NCBI GenBank assembly: GCA_964386865.1
Contig: CAYLUN010000065.1
Location: 1 to 32,395 of the forward strand
DNA length: 32,395 nucleotides
Reading direction: 5' to 3'
Source: CAYLUN01 sp964386865
GTDB taxonomy: Bacteria > Verrucomicrobiota > Kiritimatiellia > RFP12 > UBA1067
The notes below the pieces were generated by a model that saw only the letters and a list, made by a program, of their open reading frames with translations, ran no database searches and was not told where the DNA came from. Made by a program: the position numbers and the translations under genes. Below are positions 1-8,089 of the stretch, piece by piece (position 1 is the stretch's first letter; the number at the start of each line of letters is the position of its first letter).

Positions 1-43
1 GTACCAGAATGACCGCCATGAAACAAGCAACCTTCCTGGCAAG

Positions 44-74
44 GCGGGCGCAAACGTGCCGCACGTGCGCCCGC
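44..74. other. GC-rich inverted repeat downstream of the reductase gene
   Basis: Nine-base arms (44-52 and 66-74) enclose a further four-base stem (55-58 with 62-65) and a CCG loop, with two unpaired A residues. It lies about 70 bases past the stop of the minus-strand reductase gene. There is no T-run on either side, so it is at best a weak or factor-dependent end of the hyp operon. Nothing else convincing is visible in the first 140 bases. Confidence 0.35.
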
Positions 75-140
75 GCGGAGTGACGGCCCTTCCCCGGCAG
101 GGCGTGCCCGCGGCGAGCCGCTCGCGTCCCTGCTCGCCTT

Positions 141-1484
141 TCACAGCGAGAAGCGCTCGTCGTGCAGGCGCGCAGGGGCGACACCCAGCTCGCGCAGGGC
201 GCGGCGCACGCCCTCCATCATAGCCCGGGGGCCGCATAAATAGACATCGCGGTCGCCGAGGTCGGGGACGAGCCGGACGAGGCGCTCGCGGTCCACATAG
301 CCCCTCTCCCCGCCCCAGCCGGGCGCGGCGTCGCTCAGCACATACGTCACGCGCAAGCGGCCGCCGGATGCGGCGGCAAGAGCGTCGAGCTCGTCTTTGA
401 ACACGATTCCCGCGGCACTGCGGTTACCGTAAACCAGAACCGTGTCGCGGCCGACCGAAGCAAACTCCTCTGCCAACGCGCGAAGCGGCGTGATGCCGAT
501 TCCGCCTGCGATCAGCAGCGCCTTGCCCGACGCGCACGCGTGCGCCGTGAGGACGCCATACGGGCCGTCGACCAGCACGGGGGTGCCGGGCTCCAGCGCG
601 GGCAGGCGCCGCGTGAAATCGCCCAGCCCCTTCACGCTCAGGCGCAGACTCCGGCCGTCAGGCACGCGCGACAGCGAAAACGGATGCGCCTCCCAGCGGA
701 AGCCCTTCGCCAGAAACCGCACGATCACAAACTGCCCCGCATCCGCACGGAAGAGGGACAGGCCCCGGCCCCCGATCATGACCGAGTGTACGTCGCCCGT
801 CTCACGTGCGACCTGCTCTACGGCGAAGCGGTGCCTGAAATAGAGCAGGCAAGGCCGCACCACGCGGTACGCCAGCAAGCCCAGCAGCACGCAGGCGTAA
901 AGCAGGCACCAGTAAATCCGGAAGGCGGGGTTCTCGGTGAGGTCGCTACCCGAAACGACCTGATGGAAAAAGGTCAGGGCGAAGGCGGCGTACAGCGTCA
1001 GATGCGTCGCATGCCAGACCTCGTAGCGCAACCGCTTGCGAAGCGCGGCGACCGAGGCAGCCAGCGCCGCCAGCATCAGCGCCGTGCCGGCCATCGCCGT
1101 CGCCAGGCCCCGCCAGTTCGTCCAGAAATCAGCCGCCTGCTCGGCGCAGCCGACCTCCGCCTGAGCCGCGTGCCCCACCGTGACGAGCACCGGATGCAGC
1201 ACCAGCAGGGCCACCAGAGCGAAACCGAAGACGTGGTGAAACCGCGAGAGCCGGTCGAGGCCGAACGCCTGCTCGACCGCACGCACCCGCGCCATGAGGC
1301 CCAGCTGGAGCAAGACGCCGAGCGCCGCCAAGAGCCCCGCCAGCCGCCCCCACGCCAGAAAGCGTCCGGCGGGGTCACCCGCGAGCAAGTTGCCCAGCGG
1401 GTGATGGGTATGAAACCAGAGCCAGGCCCCGGCCACGGCCGCGACCTGCGCTCCGGCAAGAATCAAGCAAGCGGCCCGCTTCAT
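141..1484 (-). CDS. Membrane flavohaem reductase (ferric-reductase-like, FAD/NAD(P)H domain)
   Basis: The 447-residue protein has two parts. Residues 1-215 contain about six hydrophobic segments of the ferric-reductase-like transmembrane type, with histidines that could hold haem (H83/H84, H97, H158, H161, H174). Residues 220-447 form a ferredoxin-NADP reductase-type module: the FAD motif HPFSLS at 267-272, GPYG at 307-310, a glycine-rich nucleotide loop GGIGITPL at 327-334, and a late CGPRAM motif. Members of this fold move electrons from cytosolic NAD(P)H through membrane haem to an acceptor on the other side. The gene starts 3 bases after the rubrerythrin stop, so the two are probably co-translated. 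The periplasmic rubrerythrin is a plausible electron acceptor; that link is inferred. It could instead reduce ferric iron or oxygen. Confidence 0.88.
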   Translation of the reverse strand: MKRAACLILAGAQVAAVAGAWLWFHTHHPLGNLLAGDPAGRFLAWGRLAGLLAALGVLLQLGLMARVRAVEQAFGLDRLSRFHHVFGFALVALLVLHPVLVTVGHAAQAEVGCAEQAADFWTNWRGLATAMAGTALMLAALAASVAALRKRLRYEVWHATHLTLYAAFALTFFHQVVSGSDLTENPAFRIYWCLLYACVLLGLLAYRVVRPCLLYFRHRFAVEQVARETGDVHSVMIGGRGLSLFRADAGQFVIVRFLAKGFRWEAHPFSLSRVPDGRSLRLSVKGLGDFTRRLPALEPGTPVLVDGPYGVLTAHACASGKALLIAGGIGITPLRALAEEFASVGRDTVLVYGNRSAAGIVFKDELDALAAASGGRLRVTYVLSDAAPGWGGERGYVDRERLVRLVPDLGDRDVYLCGPRAMMEGVRRALRELGVAPARLHDERFSL

Positions 1485-1487
1485 GGG

Positions 1488-2105
1488 TCACTTGATGATC
1501 GTGAACTTCTCTTTGGGCACCGCGCAAACCGGGCACTTCAGCAGCGCTGGGTCGGACAGTTGCGTATAGCCGCAGACCTGGCAGACGATGAACGCCTTGC
1601 CGGGCGCCTTCCACGCGTCCATCTCGGCCAGCGCCTGCTTGTAGAGCTTGGCGTGCTCGGCTTCGGCCGCCAGCGCGCCCTTGAAGGACTTGACCGCCTG
1701 CGCGTTCTTCTCGGCCTGGGCCTGCTTGATGAAGCCCGGATACATCACGTCCTTCTCGTGGGTCTCGCCTGCGAGAGCGGCTTCGAGGTTCTCCTTGGTG
1801 GACTTGACCTCCGGCTTGCCGATATCAGCCTTGGGCTCCGCGCCCAGCTTCTTGATGGCCGCCCCATGTTTCTTGGCGTGGATGCTCTCAGACAGGGCGG
1901 CCGCCTGGAAGAGAACGGCGACGGATTTGAAGCCCTCCTCGTCCGCCTTGGCCGCGAACGCCGTATACTTCGCGTTCGCGTTCGACTCGCCGTTAAAAGC
2001 CGCCTGAAGGTTGTCCAGCGTCGCCTTGCCAGCCGCCTCGGCTGCCGTTGCTACGCCAGCCAGCACGCCCGCACACACCGCCGCCACCAGATACCGCTTC
2101 TTCAT
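1488..2105 (-). CDS. Rubrerythrin with an N-terminal signal peptide
   Basis: Rubrerythrins use a di-iron site to reduce hydrogen peroxide, with electrons entering through a rubredoxin-like iron centre. This 205-residue protein has the ferritin-like helices with the typical iron ligands (GESNANAKY near residue 40, ESIHAKKH, GETHEKD, EAEHAKLY) and a C-terminal rubredoxin-like domain with two Cys pairs (VCQVCGY and KCPVCAVP). Unlike most rubrerythrins, which are cytosolic, it begins with MKKRYLVAAVCAG followed by a hydrophobic run and an Ala-rich cleavage region ending near AEAAG, so it is predicted to be exported. An AAGGAG site lies 7 bases before the ATG. It sits 63 bases after hypB and directly before the membrane reductase, which suggests an extracytoplasmic peroxide-scavenging pair. 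Confidence 0.93.
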   Translation of the reverse strand: MKKRYLVAAVCAGVLAGVATAAEAAGKATLDNLQAAFNGESNANAKYTAFAAKADEEGFKSVAVLFQAAALSESIHAKKHGAAIKKLGAEPKADIGKPEVKSTKENLEAALAGETHEKDVMYPGFIKQAQAEKNAQAVKSFKGALAAEAEHAKLYKQALAEMDAWKAPGKAFIVCQVCGYTQLSDPALLKCPVCAVPKEKFTIIK

Positions 2106-2168
2106 ACTGTCTCTCCTTGTTCCTGCTTAAAGAGTTCCGGGCACCATGCCGCAAAACTCAACATCCGC

Positions 2169-2954
2169 TCACTCGACCAGCTTGCGCAGATAGTCGAGCC
2201 AAACCTCCATGCCCTGTCCAGTCTTGGCGCTGAGCTCAAAAATGAAAACGCCCGGGCGCACCTGCCGCAGCGCCGCGCGGCAGGCGGCCGCGTCCCAGTC
2301 GAGGTGCGGCACGAGGTCCATCTTCGTCAGCACAGCCACCGGCGCGGACGAGAAGAGCGACGGATACTTGACCGGCTTGTCCTCGCCTTCCGTGGCAGAG
2401 AGCAGCGCGATCTTGAAGCTCTCGCCGAGGTCGAAGGCCGAGGGGCACACGAGGTTGCCCACGTTCTCAATGAACAGCAGCTTGACGCCCTCGCTGACGA
2501 CCTCGGGAAGCACCCGGCCCACCTGCTCCGCGTCGAGGTGGCACGCGTTGAGCGTTTCGATCTGGCGCACCGGCGCGCCCTTGCCCGCCAGCCTCCGCGC
2601 GTCATTGTCGGTGCGCTGATCCCCCGTGATCACCGCGCACGACACCTGCCCGCACAAGCCCTCCAGCGTACGCTCCAGCAGCAGCGTCTTGCCCGTGCCC
2701 GGCGACGAGATCAGGTTCACCGCCACCACGCCTCGGCCCTTGAGCCAGGCGCGGTTTCGCTCGGCCTGCTCGTCGTTCTTCGACAGGATCTTCTGCTGTA
2801 GGTCCACCGTCCGCTTCTCCGCCGGAGGGCGCCCGTGCTCATGTCCGTGTCCCTGCCCGTGCGAGTGCCGGTGGCTGTGCGTGCTCCCGTCGTGGGTGTG
2901 CACATACTCGTGACCGTGCTCGCTTCCGCCGCTGCAACCGCAATCCTTACACAT
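2169..2954 (-). CDS. hypB: Hydrogenase maturation GTPase HypB
   Basis: HypB is the GTPase that, with HypA, loads nickel into [NiFe] hydrogenase. The 261-residue protein starts with a CxxCGC metal motif (MCKDCGC) and a His-rich tract: 11 histidines between residues 13 and 40, a nickel-storage feature of some HypB proteins. The GTPase part has the P-loop SSPGTGKT (ending at residue 90), TGDQRTDNDARR, ENVGNLVCP and TKMDL. I chose the ATG at 2954 because MCKDCGC is the family N-terminus and AAAGGCGG lies just upstream; a longer in-frame extension to 3104 would overlap hypA. It follows the hypA stop by 14 bases. Confidence 0.97.
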   Translation of the reverse strand: MCKDCGCSGGSEHGHEYVHTHDGSTHSHRHSHGQGHGHEHGRPPAEKRTVDLQQKILSKNDEQAERNRAWLKGRGVVAVNLISSPGTGKTLLLERTLEGLCGQVSCAVITGDQRTDNDARRLAGKGAPVRQIETLNACHLDAEQVGRVLPEVVSEGVKLLFIENVGNLVCPSAFDLGESFKIALLSATEGEDKPVKYPSLFSSAPVAVLTKMDLVPHLDWDAAACRAALRQVRPGVFIFELSAKTGQGMEVWLDYLRKLVE

Positions 2955-2968
2955 CGAAAAACCGCCTT

Positions 2969-3319
2969 TCAATCCTCGACTTCCATCTCCACCGAGCGGA
3001 GGTGCAACTCGCGACCAGACACCAGCTCGACCTCGCGCGACCCGCAGGCCGAGCAACCCACAAAGTAGCTCTCCGCGACCGACTCGACGCCGCACGCTGA
3101 GCATCGCACGCGCGCGGGCACCACCTCTACGACCAGCTCGGCCCCCTCCGCCACGGTCCCCTCCGCCACAAGCGGGAGCGCCGCCTTCAGCGCCTCCGGG
3201 TCGGCCCCGGACAGCGCCCCGACCGCAATCGTCACCGTGTTCGCGCGCAAGGCCCCCTCGGCGAGAACCGCGCGCTCCACCTGCTCGACCAGCGCCTGTG
3301 CGATGGAGAGTTCGTGCAT
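2969..3319 (-). CDS. hypA: Hydrogenase nickel incorporation protein HypA
   Basis: HypA is the small nickel-binding chaperone that works with HypB. The 116-residue product has the standard length. It begins MHELSIAQALVEQV, where the N-terminus with H2 and E3 is the nickel site. The zinc site is made of two Cys pairs, C73/C76 and C89/C92. The start codon is one base after the hypE stop, so translation is probably coupled. Its place between hypE and hypB fits a single maturation operon. Confidence 0.97.
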   Translation of the reverse strand: MHELSIAQALVEQVERAVLAEGALRANTVTIAVGALSGADPEALKAALPLVAEGTVAEGAELVVEVVPARVRCSACGVESVAESYFVGCSACGSREVELVSGRELHLRSVEMEVED

Positions 3320-3320
3320 G

Positions 3321-4331
3321 TCAGCAGATCCGCGGCAGAAGTTCGCCGCGCGGAACGTCCACGAGGCGGCGGCCGCCGGCGAGGGTTTCCAGAATCACGC
3401 GGCCCTTGTCGCGCGTCACCGTGCCGAGGCGGACCGCGCCCGCGCCCTCGGGCAAAGCCCGCCACCGCCTCAGGATTTCAGGGGCGGCGTCCGGCGCGCA
3501 GACCGCGAGCACCCGCCCTTCGGAGGCCGCGTGCAGCGGGTCAATGCCGAGCATCTCCGAGACCGCGCGCGTGGCGGGCGCAAGCGGCAGGTCGCACTCA
3601 CGCAAAGCGATGCCGACCGGGCGGCCCTCGACCAGCTCGTTCAGCGTCGCGGCCGCGCCGCCGCGCGTGGGGTCGCGCATGAAGCGCACGGACGCGCCCA
3701 GATCGCGCAGGCCCAGCACCAGCCGGTGGACGGGCCCCGTGTCGCTCGCGGGCCCCGCGACGAAATCCAGTCCCTGCCGCGCCGCCAGCACGGCCATGCC
3801 ATGGTCGGCGAGCGTCCCGCTCACCAGCACGCAGTCGCCCTCGCAGAGCCGCTCCGCGCCCAGCTGGAACTCGGGCAGCGCCCGGCCGAGCCCTGCCGTG
3901 TTGACGTACAGGCCGTCGCACTGGCCGCGGGCCACCACCTTGGTGTCGCCCGTCGCGACCGTCACGCCGCACGCGTCAGCCGCCGCGCGAACCGAGTCGA
4001 GGATTCGCCTGAGCGTGGCGATGGGCAGCCCCTCCTCGAGGATCAGCGCCAGCGAGAGCCACCGGGGCTCGCCGCCGCAGACGGCCAAATCGTTCACCGT
4101 GCCGTGCACCGCGAGGTCGCCGATGTTGCCGCCCGGAAACTCCAGCGGCTGAACGACAAAGCTGTCCGTCGTGAAGACCAGCCGCTCGCCGGGCGACGGG
4201 AGCGTGGCGCCGTCCGGCAGCCCCCGCAGCGGGCCGTTGCCGAAGCGGGGCACAATCTCCTCCTCGATCAGCTCGCGGGTCAGGCGCCCGCCCCCGCCGT
4301 GCGCCAGCTGGATGACCTTCTCCGCGCTCAC
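3321..4331 (-). CDS. hypE: Hydrogenase maturation protein HypE (carbamoyl dehydratase)
   Basis: HypE receives the carbamoyl group from HypF on its C-terminal cysteine and dehydrates it with ATP to a thiocyanate, the source of the cyanide ligands. The 336-residue protein starts SAEKVIQLAHGGGGR and ends with the diagnostic PRIC motif, the last Cys being the carrier residue. I chose the GTG at 4331: the family N-terminus begins here, the GTG overlaps the hypD TGA by 4 bases (GTGA), and AGGAGG lies 4 bases upstream. The reading frame stays open upstream to 4652, but that part lies inside hypD and is not family-like. Confidence 0.96.
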   Translation of the reverse strand: MSAEKVIQLAHGGGGRLTRELIEEEIVPRFGNGPLRGLPDGATLPSPGERLVFTTDSFVVQPLEFPGGNIGDLAVHGTVNDLAVCGGEPRWLSLALILEEGLPIATLRRILDSVRAAADACGVTVATGDTKVVARGQCDGLYVNTAGLGRALPEFQLGAERLCEGDCVLVSGTLADHGMAVLAARQGLDFVAGPASDTGPVHRLVLGLRDLGASVRFMRDPTRGGAAATLNELVEGRPVGIALRECDLPLAPATRAVSEMLGIDPLHAASEGRVLAVCAPDAAPEILRRWRALPEGAGAVRLGTVTRDKGRVILETLAGGRRLVDVPRGELLPRIC

Positions 4332-5449
4332 GACTCCTCCTGTTCCACGGCCGGCAGCTCGTATTTGTAGTAGGCCGCGCAGGTGCCCTCGGAGCTGACC
4401 ATGCACGGGCCGACCGGCTGGTCCGGCGTGCAGGCCTTGCCGAAAAGGGCGCAGGCGGGCGGCCGGAGCTTGCCTTTGATCACGTCGCCGCAGCGGCACC
4501 CCGCGTGCTGGTGGCCGGGCGTGACGGGCACGCCTAGCTTGCGCTCCGCGTCGAACGCCGCATAGGCAGGCCGCAGCGTCAGACCGCTCGCCGGGATCGT
4601 GCCGATGCCGCGCCAGACGGCGTCGGCCGGCTCGAGGTGCCGCGCGATGCACGCCTGCGCCAGCAGGTTGCCTTCCTGCCGAACCACGCGGGCGTAGCGG
4701 TTCTCGACCCGCGCCTCGCCCGCCAGCAGCTGGGCGAGTATCCCGTGAATTCCGTACAAGATATCCAGCGGCTCAAAGCCCGCGATGACGCACGGCACGC
4801 GGTTTTCGCGAGCGAACGGCTCGTACGCCTGCGCCCCGATGATCGCACTCACGTGCGCCGGGCAAAGGAACGCGTCGACCTGGACGTCCGGATCAGCCAG
4901 CAGCGCCTGGAGGGCGGGAGGCACGAGCTTGAACGCGGTCAGCAGAGACAGGTTTCCCAGGCCTGCGCGCGACGCTTCGTCGACGAGGCTGACGACCGGC
5001 GCGACGGTGGTCTCAAAGCCGACAGCCAGAAACACCACGTCGCGCTCCGGGTGGGCCTTCGCGAGGTCGATCGCCGCGGAGGGCGAGTAGCACACCCGCA
5101 CGTCGCCGCCCGCCGCGCGGCAGGCGGTGAGGCTCGACGCCGACCCCGGCACGCGCACCATGTCGCCGAACGTGGCGACAATGGCGCCGCGGCTGGCCAG
5201 CTCCACCGCCGCGTCGATATAGCCCGGGGGGGTCACGCAGACCGGGCAGCCGGGCCCGCTGACCAGCTCGACCGCTTCGGGAAGAAGCGTCCGGATGCCG
5301 TAGCGGCCGATCGCCATGGTGTGGCTGCCGCACACCTCCATGATGTGCGCCGTCCGCCCCTGCGCGGCCAGGTCCCGTCCTTGGGACGCGATACGCCGGA
5401 CCAGTTCCGCAGCAACGTCAGGATTTCTGAAGCCGTCAATGTAGTTCAT
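4328..5449 (-). CDS. hypD: Hydrogenase maturation protein HypD
   Basis: HypD is the iron-sulfur scaffold on which, with HypC, the Fe(CN)2CO unit is assembled. The 373-residue product has the conserved EVCGSHT (C40), GPGCPVC (C68, C71) and the C-terminal [4Fe-4S] cysteines in GCRCGD, CALFGKACTP and CMVSSEGTCAA. The start at MNYIDGFRNP matches the family N-terminus. No clear ribosome-binding site precedes the ATG: the short space between hypC and hypD is filled by AGAGGTC repeats, so it may rely on coupling with hypC. It overlaps hypE by 4 bases. Confidence 0.97.
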   Translation of the reverse strand: MNYIDGFRNPDVAAELVRRIASQGRDLAAQGRTAHIMEVCGSHTMAIGRYGIRTLLPEAVELVSGPGCPVCVTPPGYIDAAVELASRGAIVATFGDMVRVPGSASSLTACRAAGGDVRVCYSPSAAIDLAKAHPERDVVFLAVGFETTVAPVVSLVDEASRAGLGNLSLLTAFKLVPPALQALLADPDVQVDAFLCPAHVSAIIGAQAYEPFARENRVPCVIAGFEPLDILYGIHGILAQLLAGEARVENRYARVVRQEGNLLAQACIARHLEPADAVWRGIGTIPASGLTLRPAYAAFDAERKLGVPVTPGHQHAGCRCGDVIKGKLRPPACALFGKACTPDQPVGPCMVSSEGTCAAYYKYELPAVEQEES

Positions 5450-5460
5450 GGGGTTCGAAA

Positions 5461-5490
5461 AGAGGTCAGCGATCAGAGGTCAGAGGTCAG
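5461..5490. repeat. Short tandem AGAGGTCAG repeats between hypC and hypD
   Basis: Three copies of AGAGGTCAG occur at 5461-5469, 5475-5483 and 5482-5490; the last two overlap by AG and the third runs over the hypC stop codon. The repeat fills the hypC-hypD junction, where a ribosome-binding site would be expected. It may be a replication-slippage product or one copy of a dispersed repeat; no second cluster was noticed in the window. Confidence 0.75.
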
Positions 5491-5720
5491 GTGGCGGGAT
5501 GCGCACTGCGGGCGATCTCGGCGAAAAGCTCCAGCGTCGCATCGGCCTCAGCCTGGTCGAGCTTCTCGATGGCGAAGCCGGCGTGGATGATGACATAGTC
5601 GCCCAAACAGGCGCCGCTCACCAGAGACAGATCCACCGCGTGGCGGCTGCCCTCCAGCTCGGCAACGCCTTTGCCGTCGGCGCGGATCTCAACCAGCTTC
5701 ATCGGCACAGCCAAACACAT
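5487..5720 (-). CDS. hypC: Hydrogenase assembly chaperone HypC
   Basis: HypC/HybG chaperones bind HypD and the large subunit precursor through the N-terminal cysteine. The 77-residue product begins MCLAVPMKLVEI, the family signature with C2, and contains the conserved Gly-rich GDYVIIHAGFAIEKLD stretch. I chose the ATG at 5720 because Cys must be residue 2; an in-frame upstream extension (to 5768) lies inside hypF and is not family-like. The start is 2 bases after the hypF stop, with GGAG about 10 bases upstream. Confidence 0.97.
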   Translation of the reverse strand: MCLAVPMKLVEIRADGKGVAELEGSRHAVDLSLVSGACLGDYVIIHAGFAIEKLDQAEADATLELFAEIARSAHPAT

Positions 5721-5722
5721 CC

Positions 5723-8080
5723 TTAGTCTCCCATTCCAGCCACGGCCGCCTGCCCCAGCGCGATGCACCCGTCGTTGGGCGGTACGCGCCGGTGCACGAG
5801 CACCCGCACCCCCGCCGCCTCGAGGCGCGGCACGAGCAGATCGTTCAAGATGCGATTCATGAACACACCACCGCTCAAAGCCACCAACCCTGTGGCGTCA
5901 CGTGACAGGCCATACTCTATCATGTCCCAGGCCGCTTCCGCAACCGCGCGGTGCGCGGCCAGAGCCCAGTCGCACTCGCGCCCGGCTGCGGCGCGCGGGT
6001 CGGCCAGCCGAACGAACGCCTCGCGCCAGTCCACGGTCAGAAGCCCCCCTCGCTCGGCCAGCGCGTAGGGCACGCGCAGGACGGCGTCGCCCGCGGCCCG
6101 CCGCGCGGCCGCCTCCAGCCGGATTGCGGACTGGCCCTCGTACGTCACCGTGCTCGGCGCGAACCCGAGCGCCGCCGAGAACGCGTCGAAAAGGCGCCCC
6201 GCGGCGTGCGTGAGCGGCGCGTTGAGCCCCCGCGCGCACTGCTGCCGCCAGACCGCCGCCTCTTCGCCTGTGACGCCCAGCCGGTCCAGGCGCTCCGCCG
6301 ACACCTCGACCCCCGCATCGGCCCAGCGAGCCAGCGCCTGCCGCGCGGGCCGCCGCACCGCCGCGTCGCCGCCCGGCAGCGGCACCGGTGCGAACGTCGC
6401 GAGCCGCGTGTAGCCGCCGGGGCGAACTGCCAGCAGCTCGGCGCCCCACACGTGGCCGTCAGGGCCCAGCCCCGTGCCGTCCATCACGAGCGCCAGTCCG
6501 GCGTCGAAGCCGTGCTCCGCAAGGGCCGCCGCAGCGTGCGCGTGGTGGTGCTGAACCGCGACGGCAGGAAGCCCCATCTCGGCGGCGAGGCGCACCCCCA
6601 GCCGTGTGGCCTGCATATCCGGATGCGCGTCCACGGCGACCGCCTCCGGCCGCCGCTCCAAGAAGCGGGGCAAGGCGCGGGCCACGCACTCGAGGCTGTC
6701 GAGCGCCTCGGGCGTCTCGATGTCGCCGACATGCGGCGAAAGCACAACCCGGTCGCCGAACCCGACGGCCGCGGCGTTCTTGAGCTCCGCGCCCATGGCC
6801 AGCACGCAGCGCCGCAGCGGGCGGGCGAGGAGCACGGCGTTGGGCGCGTAGCCGCGCGCCCTCCGCCAGAGCTGAGGCGCCCCCCGCTGAACGACCGCCA
6901 GCGAGTCGTCGGCGCGCAGGTTGATCTCGCGGTCGTGGCACAGAAATAGATCGGCGATTCCCGCCAGACGCTCAACCGCCTCGTCATTGCTCAGGCAGAT
7001 GGGCTCGCCGCCCCGGTTGCCGCTCGTCATGACCAGCAGGTCGAGCGGCCGCGCAGGATCGCCAGGCAGCGGCGTGAGCAGCAGGAGGTGGAGCGGCGAG
7101 GTCGGCAACATCACCCCCAGCGTCGGCGCGTCAGGCGTGAGCAGGTCCAGCGGAAGCAGGCCCTCCTGAAGCGCGTCCGGGCGGACGTCGAGAATCGCGA
7201 TCGGCGCCTCGGCCGAGGCGAGCAGCACCGCGGCCTCCGGCGGCACCACGCAGTACCGGCGCACCGTCGCGAGGTCGGGCGCCATCACCGCGAACGGCTT
7301 GTGCGGACGGCGCTTACGCGCGCGCAGCGTCTGGAGCGCGTCCCGGTCGAACGCGTCCGCGGCCAGCAGGTAGCCGCCGATGCCGCGCACGGCCACGACG
7401 CCGCCCCGCGCCAGCGCCGCGCGAGCCCCTCGGAGCGGATCGCCTGAAACCCCTGCGCCAGCCGCGTCGAGCAGCGCCAGCCGCGGCCCGCACTGCGGAC
7501 AGGCCACGCTCTCGGCGTGGAAACGGCGGTTGCGCGGATCCGTGTACTCGGCGCGGCAGGCTGGACAGAGCGGAAACGCCGAAAGCGTCGTTCGCTCGCG
7601 GTCGTAGGGCATAGCCTCGACCACGGTGTAGCGCGGCCCGCACCGGGTGCAGGTCGTAAAGGGGTAGCCGTGCCGCCGGTCGCCCGGGTCCAGCACCTCG
7701 CGCCGGCAGTCGTCGCACAGCGCCAGGTCGGCGGGAATAACGACGGTTGGCGATCCCGAAAGCTCGCTGGGCAGGATACGGAAATCGGGCGCCCCTTCGC
7801 CCGCGGCCAGAGGCCCGGACTCAACTTCGCTGAGCGTGTCCAGGCGCGCGTGCGGAGGAAGCGACCGCGGCAGCATGCGCACGAAGCCCTCGACGGCGCG
7901 GGCGTCGCCTTCAAGCCGCAGCCGCACCAGTCCCGAGCGGTTCTGCACCCAGCCGCACAGGCCGGCCTCCTGAGCCAGCAGGTAGACCGTGGGGCGAAGA
8001 CCGACGCCTTGGACAATACCGGTCAGATCGAATGTGCGCGTGATTCTTCCGGTACTCATATCCCTTGGCGTGGCCCTCAT
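5723..8080 (-). CDS. hypF: Carbamoyltransferase HypF
   Basis: HypF makes the carbamoyl group for the cyanide ligands from carbamoyl phosphate and ATP and passes it to HypE. The 785-residue protein has all usual domains in order: acylphosphatase-like (GIVQGVGLRP at 21-30, VQNRSG at 45-50), two zinc fingers (C122/C125 with C144/C147, C172/C175 with C194/C197), a YrdC-like domain (around 230-400, KRRPHKPFAVM), and a Kae1-like C-terminal domain with the metal motif HHHAHAAAAL and LVMDGTGLGPDG. Two starts are possible, 8080 and 8059 (MSTGRITR); the second has AAGGGA very close upstream. The gene lies about 10 bases after a hypothetical gene and may share its transcript. Confidence 0.96.
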   Translation of the reverse strand: MRATPRDMSTGRITRTFDLTGIVQGVGLRPTVYLLAQEAGLCGWVQNRSGLVRLRLEGDARAVEGFVRMLPRSLPPHARLDTLSEVESGPLAAGEGAPDFRILPSELSGSPTVVIPADLALCDDCRREVLDPGDRRHGYPFTTCTRCGPRYTVVEAMPYDRERTTLSAFPLCPACRAEYTDPRNRRFHAESVACPQCGPRLALLDAAGAGVSGDPLRGARAALARGGVVAVRGIGGYLLAADAFDRDALQTLRARKRRPHKPFAVMAPDLATVRRYCVVPPEAAVLLASAEAPIAILDVRPDALQEGLLPLDLLTPDAPTLGVMLPTSPLHLLLLTPLPGDPARPLDLLVMTSGNRGGEPICLSNDEAVERLAGIADLFLCHDREINLRADDSLAVVQRGAPQLWRRARGYAPNAVLLARPLRRCVLAMGAELKNAAAVGFGDRVVLSPHVGDIETPEALDSLECVARALPRFLERRPEAVAVDAHPDMQATRLGVRLAAEMGLPAVAVQHHHAHAAAALAEHGFDAGLALVMDGTGLGPDGHVWGAELLAVRPGGYTRLATFAPVPLPGGDAAVRRPARQALARWADAGVEVSAERLDRLGVTGEEAAVWRQQCARGLNAPLTHAAGRLFDAFSAALGFAPSTVTYEGQSAIRLEAAARRAAGDAVLRVPYALAERGGLLTVDWREAFVRLADPRAAAGRECDWALAAHRAVAEAAWDMIEYGLSRDATGLVALSGGVFMNRILNDLLVPRLEAAGVRVLVHRRVPPNDGCIALGQAAVAGMGD

Positions 8081-8089
8081 GCCCCAGCG

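Noticed and set aside
540..2801. Long plus-strand reading frame opposite the reductase, rubrerythrin and hypB genes
   Set aside because: It is rich in Arg, Gln, His and Ala with no domain pattern and lies antisense to four well-supported genes. It is a GC-bias shadow.
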